Below, one piece after another: positions 1-11,093 of a DNA stretch of 64,000 nucleotides. Numbering within the stretch: the first letter of the stretch is position 1; every line of letters starts with the position of its first letter. Position numbers and translations under genes: made by a program. The notes below the pieces were generated by a model. That model was not told where the DNA came from. It saw only the letters and a list, made by a program, of their open reading frames with translations, and did no database searches. Source of the stretch: Diplocarpon mali (taxonomy: Eukaryota > Ascomycota > Leotiomycetes > Helotiales > Drepanopezizaceae); the NCBI GenBank assembly GCA_024741835.1, contig JAENRP010000167.1, positions 2,460-66,459 on the forward strand, given 5' to 3'.

Positions 1-271
1 TTTTTTATTTGTATTTTTAGATTTATTTACCAATCCGTTTCGCGTCTAGCCTATTATCTTCTAAGTGACTATAATCATTTATACTACTTTCCTAAGCCTT
101 TAACTAAGCTTATAGGTTCTAAGGTAGTCCTGGCTTTGTAGGATTGGCCTAATAAAAGTCGCGAATCTTATATAAGGACCTTGTAAAATTTAAAGCGCGA
201 TACTAATTTGAATTAAGGTTATAATTAGTCTATTTGACCTAGTACTCTAGTTTCTCTTAAGATAGGCGTAT
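1..271 (-). pseudogene. GypB pol C-terminus with chromodomain remnant
   Basis: On the minus strand, roughly 180 down to 105, a frame reads like the second half of a chromodomain. It has an aromatic/basic stretch followed by T-T-L-E-P, which corresponds to the usual T-W-E-P (TGG changed to TTG or TAG-like states). Chromodomains at the end of gypsy integrases direct insertion to histone-marked chromatin. The frame continues, in sense, from the integrase C-terminus that lies beyond the GypA-1 insertion at 7396 upward. It is non-functional because of stop codons. Confidence 0.6.
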
Positions 272-505
272 TGTTACGGCCGCATTACGTTTATATTATA
301 TATTAAAGTCAGGTGCACGCTAAGGTAGCAAGGTGGCTGGATCACGTGCACGCTAGTAAAGCACTTATACTTATTCTGGAGGAGCTTTACTAGAGACTCT
401 CTTTTCTTCTTTATCTTTTCTTCTTATTATATAGCATACCTCTTGAGGTAATATAGTTAGCGTTCGATTCTTAACCTACTATACGCTCTAAAGCAAGTTG
501 TAATA
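272..505 (+). repeat. GypA-1 5' LTR (234 bp)
   Basis: Direct repeat of 7157-7390, with differences almost only C/T and G/A. It retains a CACGTG box at 343-348. The terminal CA has become TA. Confidence 0.92.
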
Positions 506-3454
506 TAAGAAAAGATCAACTTAACCTTTGCTAAGAAGCTTAATATCTACCCCCTTTAGAATTATTACTTCGAACTGCCTTAAGTAACTCAATCTCTTGA
601 TCTTAATACTTCTACTACAAACTGCCTTAAGCAACTCGTATATAGTGCTTAGATCTTACTAATTCAGTTTTTAAAGAAAGCTGAATAATAACCTTCGAAT
701 ATAAGATCAGCTTGTTTTTTCGACTAACCCACTCTATTTTACAAATGGAAATTCACCTTTAATTTCAATTTGAAAAATTATTCACTATGCCCTCGCTTTG
801 CTAGCGTAGGCTGCTGCCTAGAGTAGTATAATAACTTTTCTCTTCCTAACTCTCTCCCTCTCTTATAAATACTCTATATTACTCTTTTTCATTAACCTTA
901 TACTTATTAATAATATACTTATTGACAACTCTCCTTATACCCTTTAATACTTCCCCTCTTTTGCAAAAGCTTCGATTATAACTCGACTCCTTAAAGACCC
1001 CTCCTTACGAATAAGTCGTCGACCTTCTCTATACTTCCCGTCGACCTATACTCGTCGATAACTCTCCTTATACTCTTTAAAGCCCCTTACTCCTTCTTTT
1101 AAAACACTTAGGTACGAAACTAAGGGACCTATACCTATATATATATATAAAGACTTAGTCAGCCTTAGTAGGTTATACTATATTATTAGAGACTAGGTCA
1201 ACTTTAGTAGAGTGATAAGCTTTAGATCCTTAGACCTTACTTCCCTAGATTTGCACTATACCCTTAGGTAACCTTATTATAACTCCTAATTAGTAAAAAG
1301 ATATGATCCTAAAGTAAAACCTTCTTTCTTAAGATCTATGAACTTACGATACCTTAATATATATTCTATTAGAAGGCTTTAAGAATGTATATAGCTCTGC
1401 TTATACTAATCTTCCCCCTTTTAAATAGGTTATTATTTAGCATTAGGTCCCTTTAGACTAAACTAGATAATATAGAGAGAGTTAGTACTTAGGACCTCTA
1501 ATCTTATACCACTTAGGAGAAGTGAAAGGTTAACCGTACCTCTACTAGGCCTTACTACTACTAGTTCTCTAGGCCTTACTGCTACTAGTTTTAGTTCTAC
1601 AGGCCTTACTGCTAACCCTGGTCTTAGAGATATTCCCCCTTTGGAGCTCACTTAGGAAGCTACCTCCTTTAATATAGACTTTACTCTTAGTCCCGGCTTA
1701 TAAGTGGATTCTTGAAATACTCCCTTTCTATTGATTAAAGTTAAGGAAGAACTAATGTCTACCCTTACTATATCGGCCCCTCTCTTCTTAGCTACTTAGT
1801 AGGCTGAAATCGCGAACCTTATTAGTACTACTATAGCTGCTGCTCTTTAAAATAATGCTATTGCCCCTTCTTTCTTAAGTGCTAGCCCTTAGAATACTCG
1901 GTCCTTTACCGCCGACTTACTGCCTCCTTTAGACTATTACCTCTTAATTATCCGACCTTTAGTCCCTACTATTAACCCTTATCGAATTAAGTACCTTTAA
2001 ACCTATTTTAGTAATTATTAGGGCGAAATCACTTATAACACTTAAAAGATAGCTATAAAGGTATTTATTTAAGAGTACTTAAGTAATTTCACTTTAGGAA
2101 AGGACTAGATTAGTACTTACTTTAAGTATATAATAGGTAAAGCTTAAAACCTAATCCTATAATATATAGATCCTATCTTTACTAATAAGCTTATATGCGC
2201 TACTAATATCCTTAGGGTCTTAGATTAGAGGTTCTTTAACTATAACTATATTTAATCTATTAAGCTTAAATATAGCAGGCTAATTATAGGTTTATTATTA
2301 TATAATGAGTTCTGATTTAAATTTGTTACCCTTACTATAGCTAGTAAGATCGATCAGTCTTACTAGTTCGATAATATTTATAAAAAGGTCTCCTTAGCCT
2401 TAAAGAACGAACTTTAAGTAAAGAAGTATAAAATGAATAATGATTATACTACTTTAGATAAGTTCTTAGCTATTATAGACCGCAAGGCCTATAATATTAA
2501 GTAAGAAGAAGCCTATAATGCTTGATGAGTCGCTCCTGCTATCGCATTCTCCCCTTTAAAGGACTGCATCCCTAGTATACTAAAAAGGGAGTTATAGAGA
2601 CCTATAGCCATAGCTACCTCCTTAGCTCCTTGCACTTGTTCCCTTTCGCCGGCCTATTAAGAAAGGTCTGCTAGCCTGAAGCCGTCGTCTGGTCTCTATT
2701 ATAATTGCAAAGCCCTTAGTCACTATACAATAGACTGCCTAAAGCTAAAGAAGCAGGGCGAGTTTATAGTAGCTAAAGTTAAGATGGAAAACGACCTGCT
2801 ATTAAGAAACTGCTAAGCTATGGCAAAGACTCCTACTATAGTATAGGTTATAATTTATAGAAAGACTTGGATTTTAATTCCTACTTATTAATAGGTAGCT
2901 GCTAGTTCTTAGTTCTTATAAAACTAGCTTAAAATAGATCATTTATTAAAATAGTTGCCTATATTAATAGCAAAGCTAATATTTTCGGTATTATTAAGAT
3001 GTCTTTAATATACTAGCTCTTTTAAAGACTTAGGGTAAGGTTTATTAAACTGCTTAAACTGATTATCCCTACTAGCTATAATAGCCTTAAGGGAGAAACC
3101 ATTCGATTCGCTATCTTACTTACCCTTATAATCGATAGGCGATAAATAAACTTCCCTTTTATAATTATAAGCTTAAGAGTAACTAACGTTTTAATCGATA
3201 GGAAGTTCCTAAAGTACTATAATCTTAAATAGTCCTATAGAAGGGGAAAAAACAGCATCTCTTAGCTTAAGGATATGCCTATTATCCCCTACTTTGATTA
3301 ATATATATTAATCGATCTCTTATAGCTAATAAAACCCCTAATAGCCTAGTAAGATATCGATTATTAAGCAGCTATAATAGATACTAAGGATAAAGACCTT
3401 AGAATGGCCTAAGCCTAGCTCTTAGTGCTAGCAAGCAATAATGCCTCGAATTCC

Positions 3455-3600
3455 ACTCCTAGTCCTGGCCTGCAAGTAAAATCTGCAAATTCGAATCCTA
3501 CTCTTAGTCCTAGCCTATAAGTAAAATCTGCGAACTCGAATCCTACTCCTAGTCCCGGCCCGTAAGTAAAATCTGCTAATTCGATTCCTACTCCTATAGC
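3455..3600 (+). repeat. 45-bp tandem repeat carrying the 23-bp ACTC...GAGT motif (about 3.3 copies)
   Basis: Motif copies start at 3455, 3500 and 3545, with a partial copy at 3590; the period is exactly 45 bp, so the frame is kept. The unit encodes T-P-S-x-G-x-x-V-K-S-A-N-S-like repeats between the protease and RT of GypA-1. The matching place in GypA-2 (23152-23219) has only two units. Confidence 0.85.
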
Positions 3601-6600
3601 CTTTTATAGACCTAAGGATAGCAGTTTCTTTAAACACTTGAAAAGAGATCTGAACTATATAAAGAAGGCCTTACTAAGAGTACTAGACCCCTTGCTCCCT
3701 CTTTTAGTAAAGAGAAACGCTCCTTTAAAGATAGCTTGCTAGATTAGCCTAATCTTAGCCTTAGCAATCGGCGCCCTCTACTACTACTTTATAACTAAGG
3801 TAAGATAAGTTATATAAACTTAAGAACTGGCGCTTAAAGAGTTTATATTTATAAGCTCTATTTACAATTTAGATTAAGAAGTCAATCGCTAAGAAACTAA
3901 TCGCCGAGAATCGGTTAGGTAGGCTGAAATTAGCTCCCTTGGCTTTAGTTCGGCGCTATAAGCTAAGTATAAGAGCAATAACAAGCTAATAGACCAGAAG
4001 CTCTTGCTTTAGTATACTAAATTTAAGAACGTTTTTAGTCGCTAGGCCTTTAATCAACTGCTAGAACCTAGGCTAAGGGTAGATTATAAAATTGAACTAA
4101 TAGGCGAGAACAATTTAATAATCGAACCCCTCTGCCGCCTTACTAATAAATAGCTTTTAAAGGTCAAGAGCTATATTCTTAAAAACCTATATAAAGGGTT
4201 TATTAAAGCTTCGAGTTCCCCTTAAGCAGCCTTAATCCTCTTTTTTAGAAAAGCTAATAGCTCCTTATATCTATGCGTCGATTATCGGAAACTAAACGCC
4301 CTAATGAAGAAGGACCCTTACCTGATCCCATTTATTAATAAGATAATAGTATATATATTAAAAGCTAGTATTTTTATAAAAATTAATATATAATAAGCCT
4401 TTTACTATATTTGTATATTAGCTGATGCTAAGGACCTAATTACCTTTTGCACGCGTTATAAGACCTATAAATATAAGGTTTTGCTATTTAGGCTAATAAA
4501 TAGGCCTGCTACCTTTTAAAGGTTTATTAATAATATTCTCTTTAAGTACCTTAACGATTTCTGCTTTGCTTATTTAAATGATATTCTAATCTACTTAGAA
4601 AACTCCCTTGACTATAAGATCTATATTAAGAAGATCTTAGGGATTCTCTAATACTATAGCTTACAAGTAGATATTAAGAAAAGTGAGTTCGGAGTTACTA
4701 AGACTAGGTTCCTAGGGTTTATTATTAGAGTTTACAGAATTAAGGTAGACCCTAATAAGGTCTTAGTCATTTAGGAATGGAAATATGCTAAGAACGTATA
4801 TAGTATATAGAGCTTCTTAGGGTTTTGTAACTTCTATTAAAGGTTTATTAAGGGCTATAGTTATATCTGCCGACCTTTAATAGCTCTTATAGGAAACGTT
4901 CCTTTTGATTTTAATAACGCTTATAAGGAAGCTTAAGAAGCTTTGCGCTTAAGCCTTTAAATAACCTCGATTTTATACTACTATTACCTTTAAAAGTAGG
5001 CAAGGCTTAAGACCGACGCCTCTAACAGCATAGTCGCTAGCGTGCTCTCTTAACTCTAGGAAGATAATAACTACCACTTAATCGGGTACTTCTTAAAGAC
5101 TATAAATAACGCTAAGCTAAACTACCCTATTTATAATAAGAAGCTCCTAGCGATTTTTAGATCGTTCTACTAGTATAAGGCAGAGCTACTCAAGGCTTAG
5201 AAAATAGTATACGTATATATAGATCATAAGGCCCTTGAGTACTTTATAATAACTAAGGACTTAATAGCTTAGCAAGCTCGCTAGGCGGAGTTCTTTGCTG
5301 ATTTTAACTTCCTTATCATATACTAAATAGGCATAATAAATATGCTGGCTAATATACTCTCTTATTAAGACCAGGAGCTAACCCCCCTTAAGGCTAGGAA
5401 ACGAGCTTTATGCTATTAGCAGCTTTTGCCTAATGATAAGCTCTTTATAGAAGTACTTGCCATTAGAAACAATTCTACTCGCAGGCCTGGCCTATAAGTG
5501 ATAAGTGTGCTAATTGCGCTAATAGAAGCACCTGCCGACCTAATATTAAGGGTTAAGTATAATATAGCAAGCTACTATATTATTAATAAGGTCATTTAAG
5601 CTAATAAGACCTCCCTTAAGCTATAGAAGTTCTAAGATAAGGCGCAAAGCTATAGCCTTGATTATAAACTCAATTAAGGCAAACTCTTTTTCTAAGGTAG
5701 ACTTGTTATACTATCTCAACCTCTTGAACTGCGAATAGCCCTGATTCGTTATATGTATAAGCAACCCTGCGTCGCATACATAGGAATTAGAAAGACTAGA
5801 CTTCTAATAGGAAGAAAATACTATTAGAAAAGCCTTAGTAGTAATATTAGTACTTATATCTAGAACTATTATTATTTAAGAATGAAAGCTTATTATAATA
5901 AGACCTTAGGTTTCCTTTAACCTTTGCTAATTCCTAAATGAGTATACTAATACTTAACTATGGATTTTATAGAGCTTCCGCTTGATGAACTCGGCTACGA
6001 CTTTGCACTAGTAATAATAGACCGATTATTAAAGAAGGTAGTATCAATCCTATACTATAAGACAATTAATGCAAAAGGCCTTATAGAGTTGTTTTTAATT
6101 CACTAGATATACTATTTCAAGATGCCTGATTCAATTCTATTAGATAAAGGCGCTTAATTTATCTTTACCTTTTAAAAAGAGCTTTATCAAATACTAAGTA
6201 TAAAGGTCAAGCTAACTATAGCCTATAACCCTAATATCGATAGCTAAACTGAGATTATAAACCAGTACTTAAAATAACGCCTTTAACTATTTTACTTATA
6301 CTATTAAGACAATTAAAGTCGTCTCTTACCTTTGATAGATATTGCCTAATTGACCTTGCCTTATAAATCGCTAAGGCAAATTTCCCTTTTCTAAGTGCTA
6401 AACAGCTATAAAGCTCGCTCCTCTTAGAATTTAATTAACCTAGAGCCTCTATAGATAGCAACTAAGAGAGTAAATCGTAAAACGGCGCTTTATATAGCTA
6501 CTAAAGCTTAAAAAGTAGTCCAATTCGCTTAATTATCTCTTTAAGTATAATAGGCTAAAATGAAATAGCTCGCAGACCTTTACTACTAACCAGTTGATTA

Positions 6601-7119
6601 GACTATAAGAGATAATATACTAATTAGTACTAAAAACTAGAAGCTCGATCGGCCGAGCTAAAAGCTCTTTAATAAGTGGTACGGCCTAGTAAAAGTACTA
6701 GAAAAGCTAAGAGAAAGCTAAAAGCTACAATTGCCTGATTTACTCTATTCAATCTACCTTATATTCTATTCCTACTTACTGCGGAAATACGTTCCTAACC
6801 TTCTACTAGGCTAAGCTCAGGAACCTCTTGCCCTTATTAAAGTACTACTAGAATAGGAGGAGTAGGAGATAGAAGAAATAATTGGATCTCGTATTTAAGC
6901 TAAGAAGCTCAAATATTAGATTAAGTAGAAAGGAGCTAATAAAGACCTCAAATAGTACCTATACTCTAATGCTATAATAGCGCCGCATACTATTTGAGAT
7001 TTCTATTTAAAGAACCCTTAAGCTAAGGGGCCACTAAGGGCGCTATTAAGCTAGCTTAGGTTATATAACAATAGGGTTGACGATTATAGGGACCTAAAGG
7101 ATAATACGCCTATAGATAC

Positions 7120-7137
7120 AACTGCGCAGGCGCAGTT
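7120..7137. repeat. Perfect 8-bp inverted repeat just before the polypurine tract
   Basis: aactgcgc, two-base loop ag, gcgcagtt. It is identical in GypA-2 at 34385-34402. It lies 19 bp before the 3' LTR, directly upstream of the polypurine tract, and is rich in CpG, which RIP does not target. Confidence 0.8.
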
Positions 7138-7156
7138 TTTCAAAGGGGGGGAGTAG

Positions 7157-7390
7157 TATTACGGCCGTATTACATTTACATTATATATCGAAGTTAGGTG
7201 CACGCTAAGGTAGCAAGGTGGCTGGATTACGTGCATACTAGTGAAGCACCTGTACTTATTTTAGAGGAGCTCTACTAGAGATTCTCTTTTCTTCTTTATC
7301 TTTTCTTCTTATTATATAGCGTACCTCTTGAGGTAATACAGTCAGCGTTCGATTCTCGACCTACTGTACGCTCCAGAGCAAGTCGTAACA
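7157..7390 (+). repeat. GypA-1 3' LTR (234 bp)
   Basis: Direct repeat of 272-505. It ends in cgtaaca followed by the duplication cgtat. Confidence 0.92.
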
Positions 7391-7395
7391 CGTAT

Positions 7396-9434
7396 ACTTA
7401 ATATCTTAGATACTTTATATTCTTCTTGCCTAGCGATCTTTTTTATAATAGGCTAGGGTTATTCTTAACCTAGTAAAGGGTTCTGCGGATCTTTAAATAG
7501 TAGCTCTAATGCAAAGATATTATATATTATAGAACCTATAGGTAGCTTGATCTAATATAAATTGCCTACCTTCTTAAGAATTTCAAAAGGGCTATCTTAT
7601 TAATTGGCCAGTTTCCTATTAGGATAGTAGTTCTTAAGATTTTTTATTAAGAAGTAGACTATATCTCTAGGTTTCTAATTAATCTCCCTTTAGTATTGAT
7701 TCGTAGACTTACGCATTTTCTCTTAAGCGCATTCTATATTGCCTTTTGCTACTTCTTAAGCTGCGTGCATCCTTTCTACTACTAGCCTAGCCTCTGCTTA
7801 GTTCAATTTCTCCTATAGGCTAGACATTTTCGAAGAGATCTAGTCCTAACTTGTCTAAGGCGCAACTTTATACTTAAGCTAATATAGGGTTATACTAATT
7901 AAAGCGTAAAGGAGAGTCGATTGCGCATAATCTATTAATAGAATTAGTTTACTCTAATTATCTTAATAGTAATTAATAAAAGGCTATAGCTTTAAATCAA
8001 TATACTTATTTATAATTTCCGTTTAGCTGTTAGTCTTCTTATAGTACGCTATAAAGAGTTTAATCTTAATACCGATAATACGGCAGAACTCTCTTTAAAA
8101 TAAGGAGACGAATTAAAGGCCTTAGTCTAAGGTAATTATCTTTAGAGTATAGCCGAATTGATATATTTATTAAACGAATAATCGGGCAGTTCCTTAAGCG
8201 TTAATATCTTTATAATAAGGGATTATAATAGCGCTCTTACTAAGTCGGTTTATAAAAACTAGGATTTAATTAAAACTGTACTTATTAAGAGGAAAATCCT
8301 TAAAATCTATACATAAGTGCTATATAGGATAGTTAGGAATAGGAAGAGGCTGCAAGAGGCCTTATTATTTAATTGTCTTCGAATATAAGAATTAATAAAG
8401 TCTGCAGTTTGTAATAAATCTTTTACAATTTGAACCTATCCCGACTTAATAGTACTTAAGAGCGAGAAGCTAATAGGTCTTTAAGCTATTAGGGTGCGCG
8501 CTTAAAGGTTGGTTATAAGCTTTTTAAATTAGATAAGTATATAAAGGAGTATTGCGGTATATGCAAAGACGCTCCTTAAAGTAAAGCAATCTGTCTTTTA
8601 AAGAGTAGTCCTTAGGGAGGTTAGTACGAATTTCTTAAAAGGATTTGCAATTATCTTAATAAAGTTTTTCAATTAAATTAAAGGAATCCTTAGGTCGATT
8701 CGGGGTCGAATCGGAAGTATTAGTTAATATTAGGGTAAGGGTGCCTTTAGTAGATTCGGCGAGAAATTTATCAGCTAGTTCGGTATTAATTTAAGTGTCT
8801 AATTAGGCAAGGGAAAGCAAAACTTAGGATCGGCTATTTAGCTTCGCTTATTTATAAATTAGTATATCTTACTCTTAGCGGCTAAGAATATTAGCCTTCT
8901 AGTTGTCTTTACTAAGAGTATATATAATTCGAAAATTAAAGTCAGATAAAAATTCCATCTATTAGCACTATTTCGCGGTTAGAACCTTAGTAATTATAAA
9001 GTACTTAAGGGAGCGGTGATCTAAGTAAATATCAACTTGCTCCTTAAGTAATATAAGCTTAGGTCTCTATTTATAATAGGATTTAATAATAGTAAAGAGT
9101 TCCTTATTATATATTTCCTAATTAGGTTTATAGCTAAAGAGTACGTGCGAATAGAAACCAATTGGGTACTATTACTTATCGGAGTATTACTAAGAAAGTA
9201 CTCTAGCGATAATACTATTAGAAGTATCAGTTTCCAGCTTTATAGGCAAGTTAGGGTTAAAATAGTAAATCTGCTAAATTAAGAGCAACTGCTTACAAAG
9301 CTCTTTAAAGGCGATTCGGCACTCTTCTATCTAATCCTAAGGTACTATCGGTTAGGTTAGAATAGAAAGGGGTTTAGCAATTAGCCTAAAGTTGCGAATA
9401 AATTATTAATAGAACTCGCAAAATCCTAGGTAGG
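7396..9434 (-). pseudogene. GypB pol: RNase H and integrase segment
   Basis: Minus-strand reading from 9434 down gives the end of RT, then RNase H with D-T-S-N-S (about 9240-9225) and the region ending near 8830. Integrase and its C-terminal part continue to 7396. Frames carry many RIP stops. The segment is bounded on the left by the GypA-1 target duplication and on the right by the CopA-1 duplication acttt at 9435-9439. It continues across CopA-1 at 17011. Confidence 0.8.
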
Positions 9435-9439
9435 ACTTT

Positions 9440-9637
9440 TGTGGTGCGGTCGGCTGGAGGGCCTTCATTGGGTCGCTTAGGAGGCTCGCTAATATAGATG
9501 AAGATGATAGATTGTATTATTATCTAGTATATGTATGGTAAGGAGACTTCGGAAAGAAAAGGGAGAGTCTATGACTTAGTAAGAATCACGTAGAGGGTCT
9601 TTAGAATAAGTGGAGACTCCGCCTATTTTGCATAATA
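9440..9637 (-). repeat. CopA-1 3' LTR (198 bp)
   Basis: Direct repeat of 16813-17010; starts tgtggtgcgg and ends cataata, a RIP-altered form of the right copy's cacgata. Confidence 0.92.
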
Positions 9638-10181
9638 CACCCTTTAGTTGGGCGATGCTTTTAGAATCGCTTAACTATATAGATAAAATAAAAGAAAGAA
9701 TGGCAGTTATAAAGAAAAGAGGCTCTATCTTACGTATTGCCCCTTTAGAGGTCGTTCCTTTTAGAATAAGAAGGGTTGCTATAGGCAATAAGCGCGCTTA
9801 AGAATCTTCGCGATTTCACGCTAGTGCTTTATTAGGCTTCTTATAGAGTATTTCTATCGCGGAGGTTCTCTTTCCCTTCTTTTAAAAACAACCCTCCTTT
9901 ATTATTTAAAATATCGTCTTTATATTAATAATTTTAAATATAGAAGGAACTCTTGCTTATTATAGCCTTAGCCGCCTTTGCAAAGTAAGACCCTTAGAGT
10001 CCTTATACCTTGCGTCGTACTAACTTTGCGCTAGGTCGCTAGCGCTCTTGCGGGAGCTAGAACCCCGTCCCGGTCCTCCTAGCGCCTGCTAGGTAATGAG
10101 CCGCTGCCGCTGTCCCTGCTGCCGCCGCCGCCCCCGCCGCTGCCGCTGCTACCTAAGAGCCCCGCCCCTGCTGCGCGCCGT
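9638..10181. other. CopA-1 non-pol 3' region upstream of the antisense ORF
   Basis: No pol homology is seen. A short open frame of 63 codons (9610-9801, +) starts inside the LTR, but CopA-2 has no clear intact counterpart. Bases 10060-10165 are strikingly GC-rich (gccgcc and gctgcc runs) and could be the 5' region or an upstream in-frame part of the antisense ORF at 10182. Confidence 0.4.
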
Positions 10182-10889
10182 ATGCCTAAGCCTACGATAG
10201 AGCGCGATAATGCGTGCGTGCGTTATATTGCACGCAAGAGCACTAGCAATCTCGATTGTTAGTGCTTTAATAGTACCTTTAGTACGCATTGCGTTTATTG
10301 TGCGGTGCTAAGCAATAGCTGCTAGCAGGCTAGCGGACCTCTCCTCGCCTCTTAGGAGGCTGTTGTATCGGCCTGCGCCTGCGGTGCCTTTAAGGAGGAG
10401 GTGGCGCTACTGCTAAATGCAGTAAAGGGTGCGCTTCGGAGCTTCTATAGTACGTCTTATCGAGTCTCGTTGAGTTCTAGGCTGATTTTAAAAGATAGGA
10501 GCGATTGGACCCTGGTGCTAGGAGGGCCCGCTACTCCCGCGAGTGGTAGTGCTGCTGCCTCCCCCGCTCCCGGCATCCCGTTCGCGTTCGCCGCCGGCCT
10601 GTCCTCCGCCGCCCCGTTTCCCCCGCTCGCTGCCGCCGCTACTCCTATCCCTACTGCTGCCGCCGCCGACCCCTTTGTATCTCCCTTCGTCTCCCCGGCC
10701 CTTGCCGTCGCCGCTCCCGCCTTCGCTGCTGCCCTTGCCGCACCCCCCGCCTTCGCCCCTGCTGTCGCTAATATATTCGCCGGCGGGCCTCTGGCCGAGG
10801 GAGTACCTCTAGGCCTCTCTTAGGAGGAGATCCGTGCGGAGCTTATGGCTATGGCTTCGCGGCTCCTAGCCTTAGCTAAGAGGATCTGA
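10182..10889 (+). pseudogene. Antisense accessory ORF of CopA-1: Cys-rich N-terminus, Ala/Pro-rich C-terminus (235 codons, RIP stops)
   Basis: The frame opens at ATG 10182 and runs to TGA 10887-10889. Its only interruptions are TAG codons, as RIP makes from CAG/TGG. The stretch 10401-10823 is open for 140 codons. Residues about 11-46 carry a pattern C-x2-[C/Y]-x10-C-x-C-x8-C-x2-C-x6-C. The second Cys is lost here (TAT) but present as TGC in CopA-2, so the ancestral pattern resembles a Zn2Cys6-type zinc cluster with longer spacing. Residues about 112-210 are Ala/Pro/Phe-rich. The last 25 residues look helical (E-E-I-R-A-E-L-M-A-M-A). The ORF lies tail-to-tail with pol (pol stop at 11094) and is antisense to the element. 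The Cys pattern and the conserved end argue for a real ancestral gene; its function is unknown. Confidence 0.5.
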
Positions 10890-11093
10890 AGAAGGGTTGC
10901 ACCCTGCAATAGCGGCTTAGGAATGTTACCTATTCTTATATTTTTAGAAAAGGAGAAGCTTCTATAGTGCGCTTTATAAGAGAAAACAAATAAACGTGAC
11001 TATAAGAGAGTAGGAGCTTATAAGTACGAGTCTCCTAGTAATGAGTAACTACTCGCTAGCGAGTGCGAGTTATTAAACGATTATTTAAAAGCT

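Larger units (their letters stand above)
1470..7140 (+). pseudogene. GypA-1 gag-pol, interrupted by RIP stops
   Basis: Reading in sense: gag-like sequence about 1470-2680; a CCHC-type zinc knuckle about 2690-2745, with N-C-K-A-L-S-H-Y followed by D-C; a protease region about 2950-3230; and RT about 4130-4750, with the motif Y-L-N-D-I-L-I-Y at 4571-4594 where Y-L-D-D is expected (GAT to AAT). RNase H is about 4960-5360 (D-A-S-N-S). Integrase is about 5690-6620, with the first catalytic block T-M-D-F-I near 5957. Many TAA/TAG codons stand where Gln or Trp is expected, so no protein is made. A 23-bp minisatellite unit is embedded at 1683, 3455-3567 and 5477. Confidence 0.9.
272..7390 (+). mobile_element. 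GypA-1: complete but RIP-inactivated Ty3/gypsy retrotransposon
   Basis: Two 234-bp direct LTRs (272-505 and 7157-7390) flank gag-pol, and the 5-bp duplication cgtat (267-271, 7391-7395) marks the insertion into GypB. LTRs begin TG and end CA in the better-preserved copy; the other copy shows TA because of RIP. A polypurine tract (caaagggggggag) lies directly before the 3' LTR. Internal order is gag, zinc knuckle, protease, RT, RNase H, integrase, all on the plus strand. A sister copy, GypA-2, lies at 19936-34698. Confidence 0.93.

Noticed and set aside
3455..3600. The 45-bp direct repeats as a CRISPR array
   Set aside because: Units are contiguous, coding and without unique spacers, and the genome is eukaryotic.
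9610..9801. 63-codon plus-strand frame starting in the CopA-1 3' LTR
   Set aside because: The corresponding CopA-2 sequence (25848 onward) does not keep it open; no features beyond an LTR-derived start.
10543..10812. 89-codon Pro-rich frame overlapping the CopA-1 antisense ORF
   Set aside because: Off-frame shadow of GC-rich sequence; not conserved in CopA-2.
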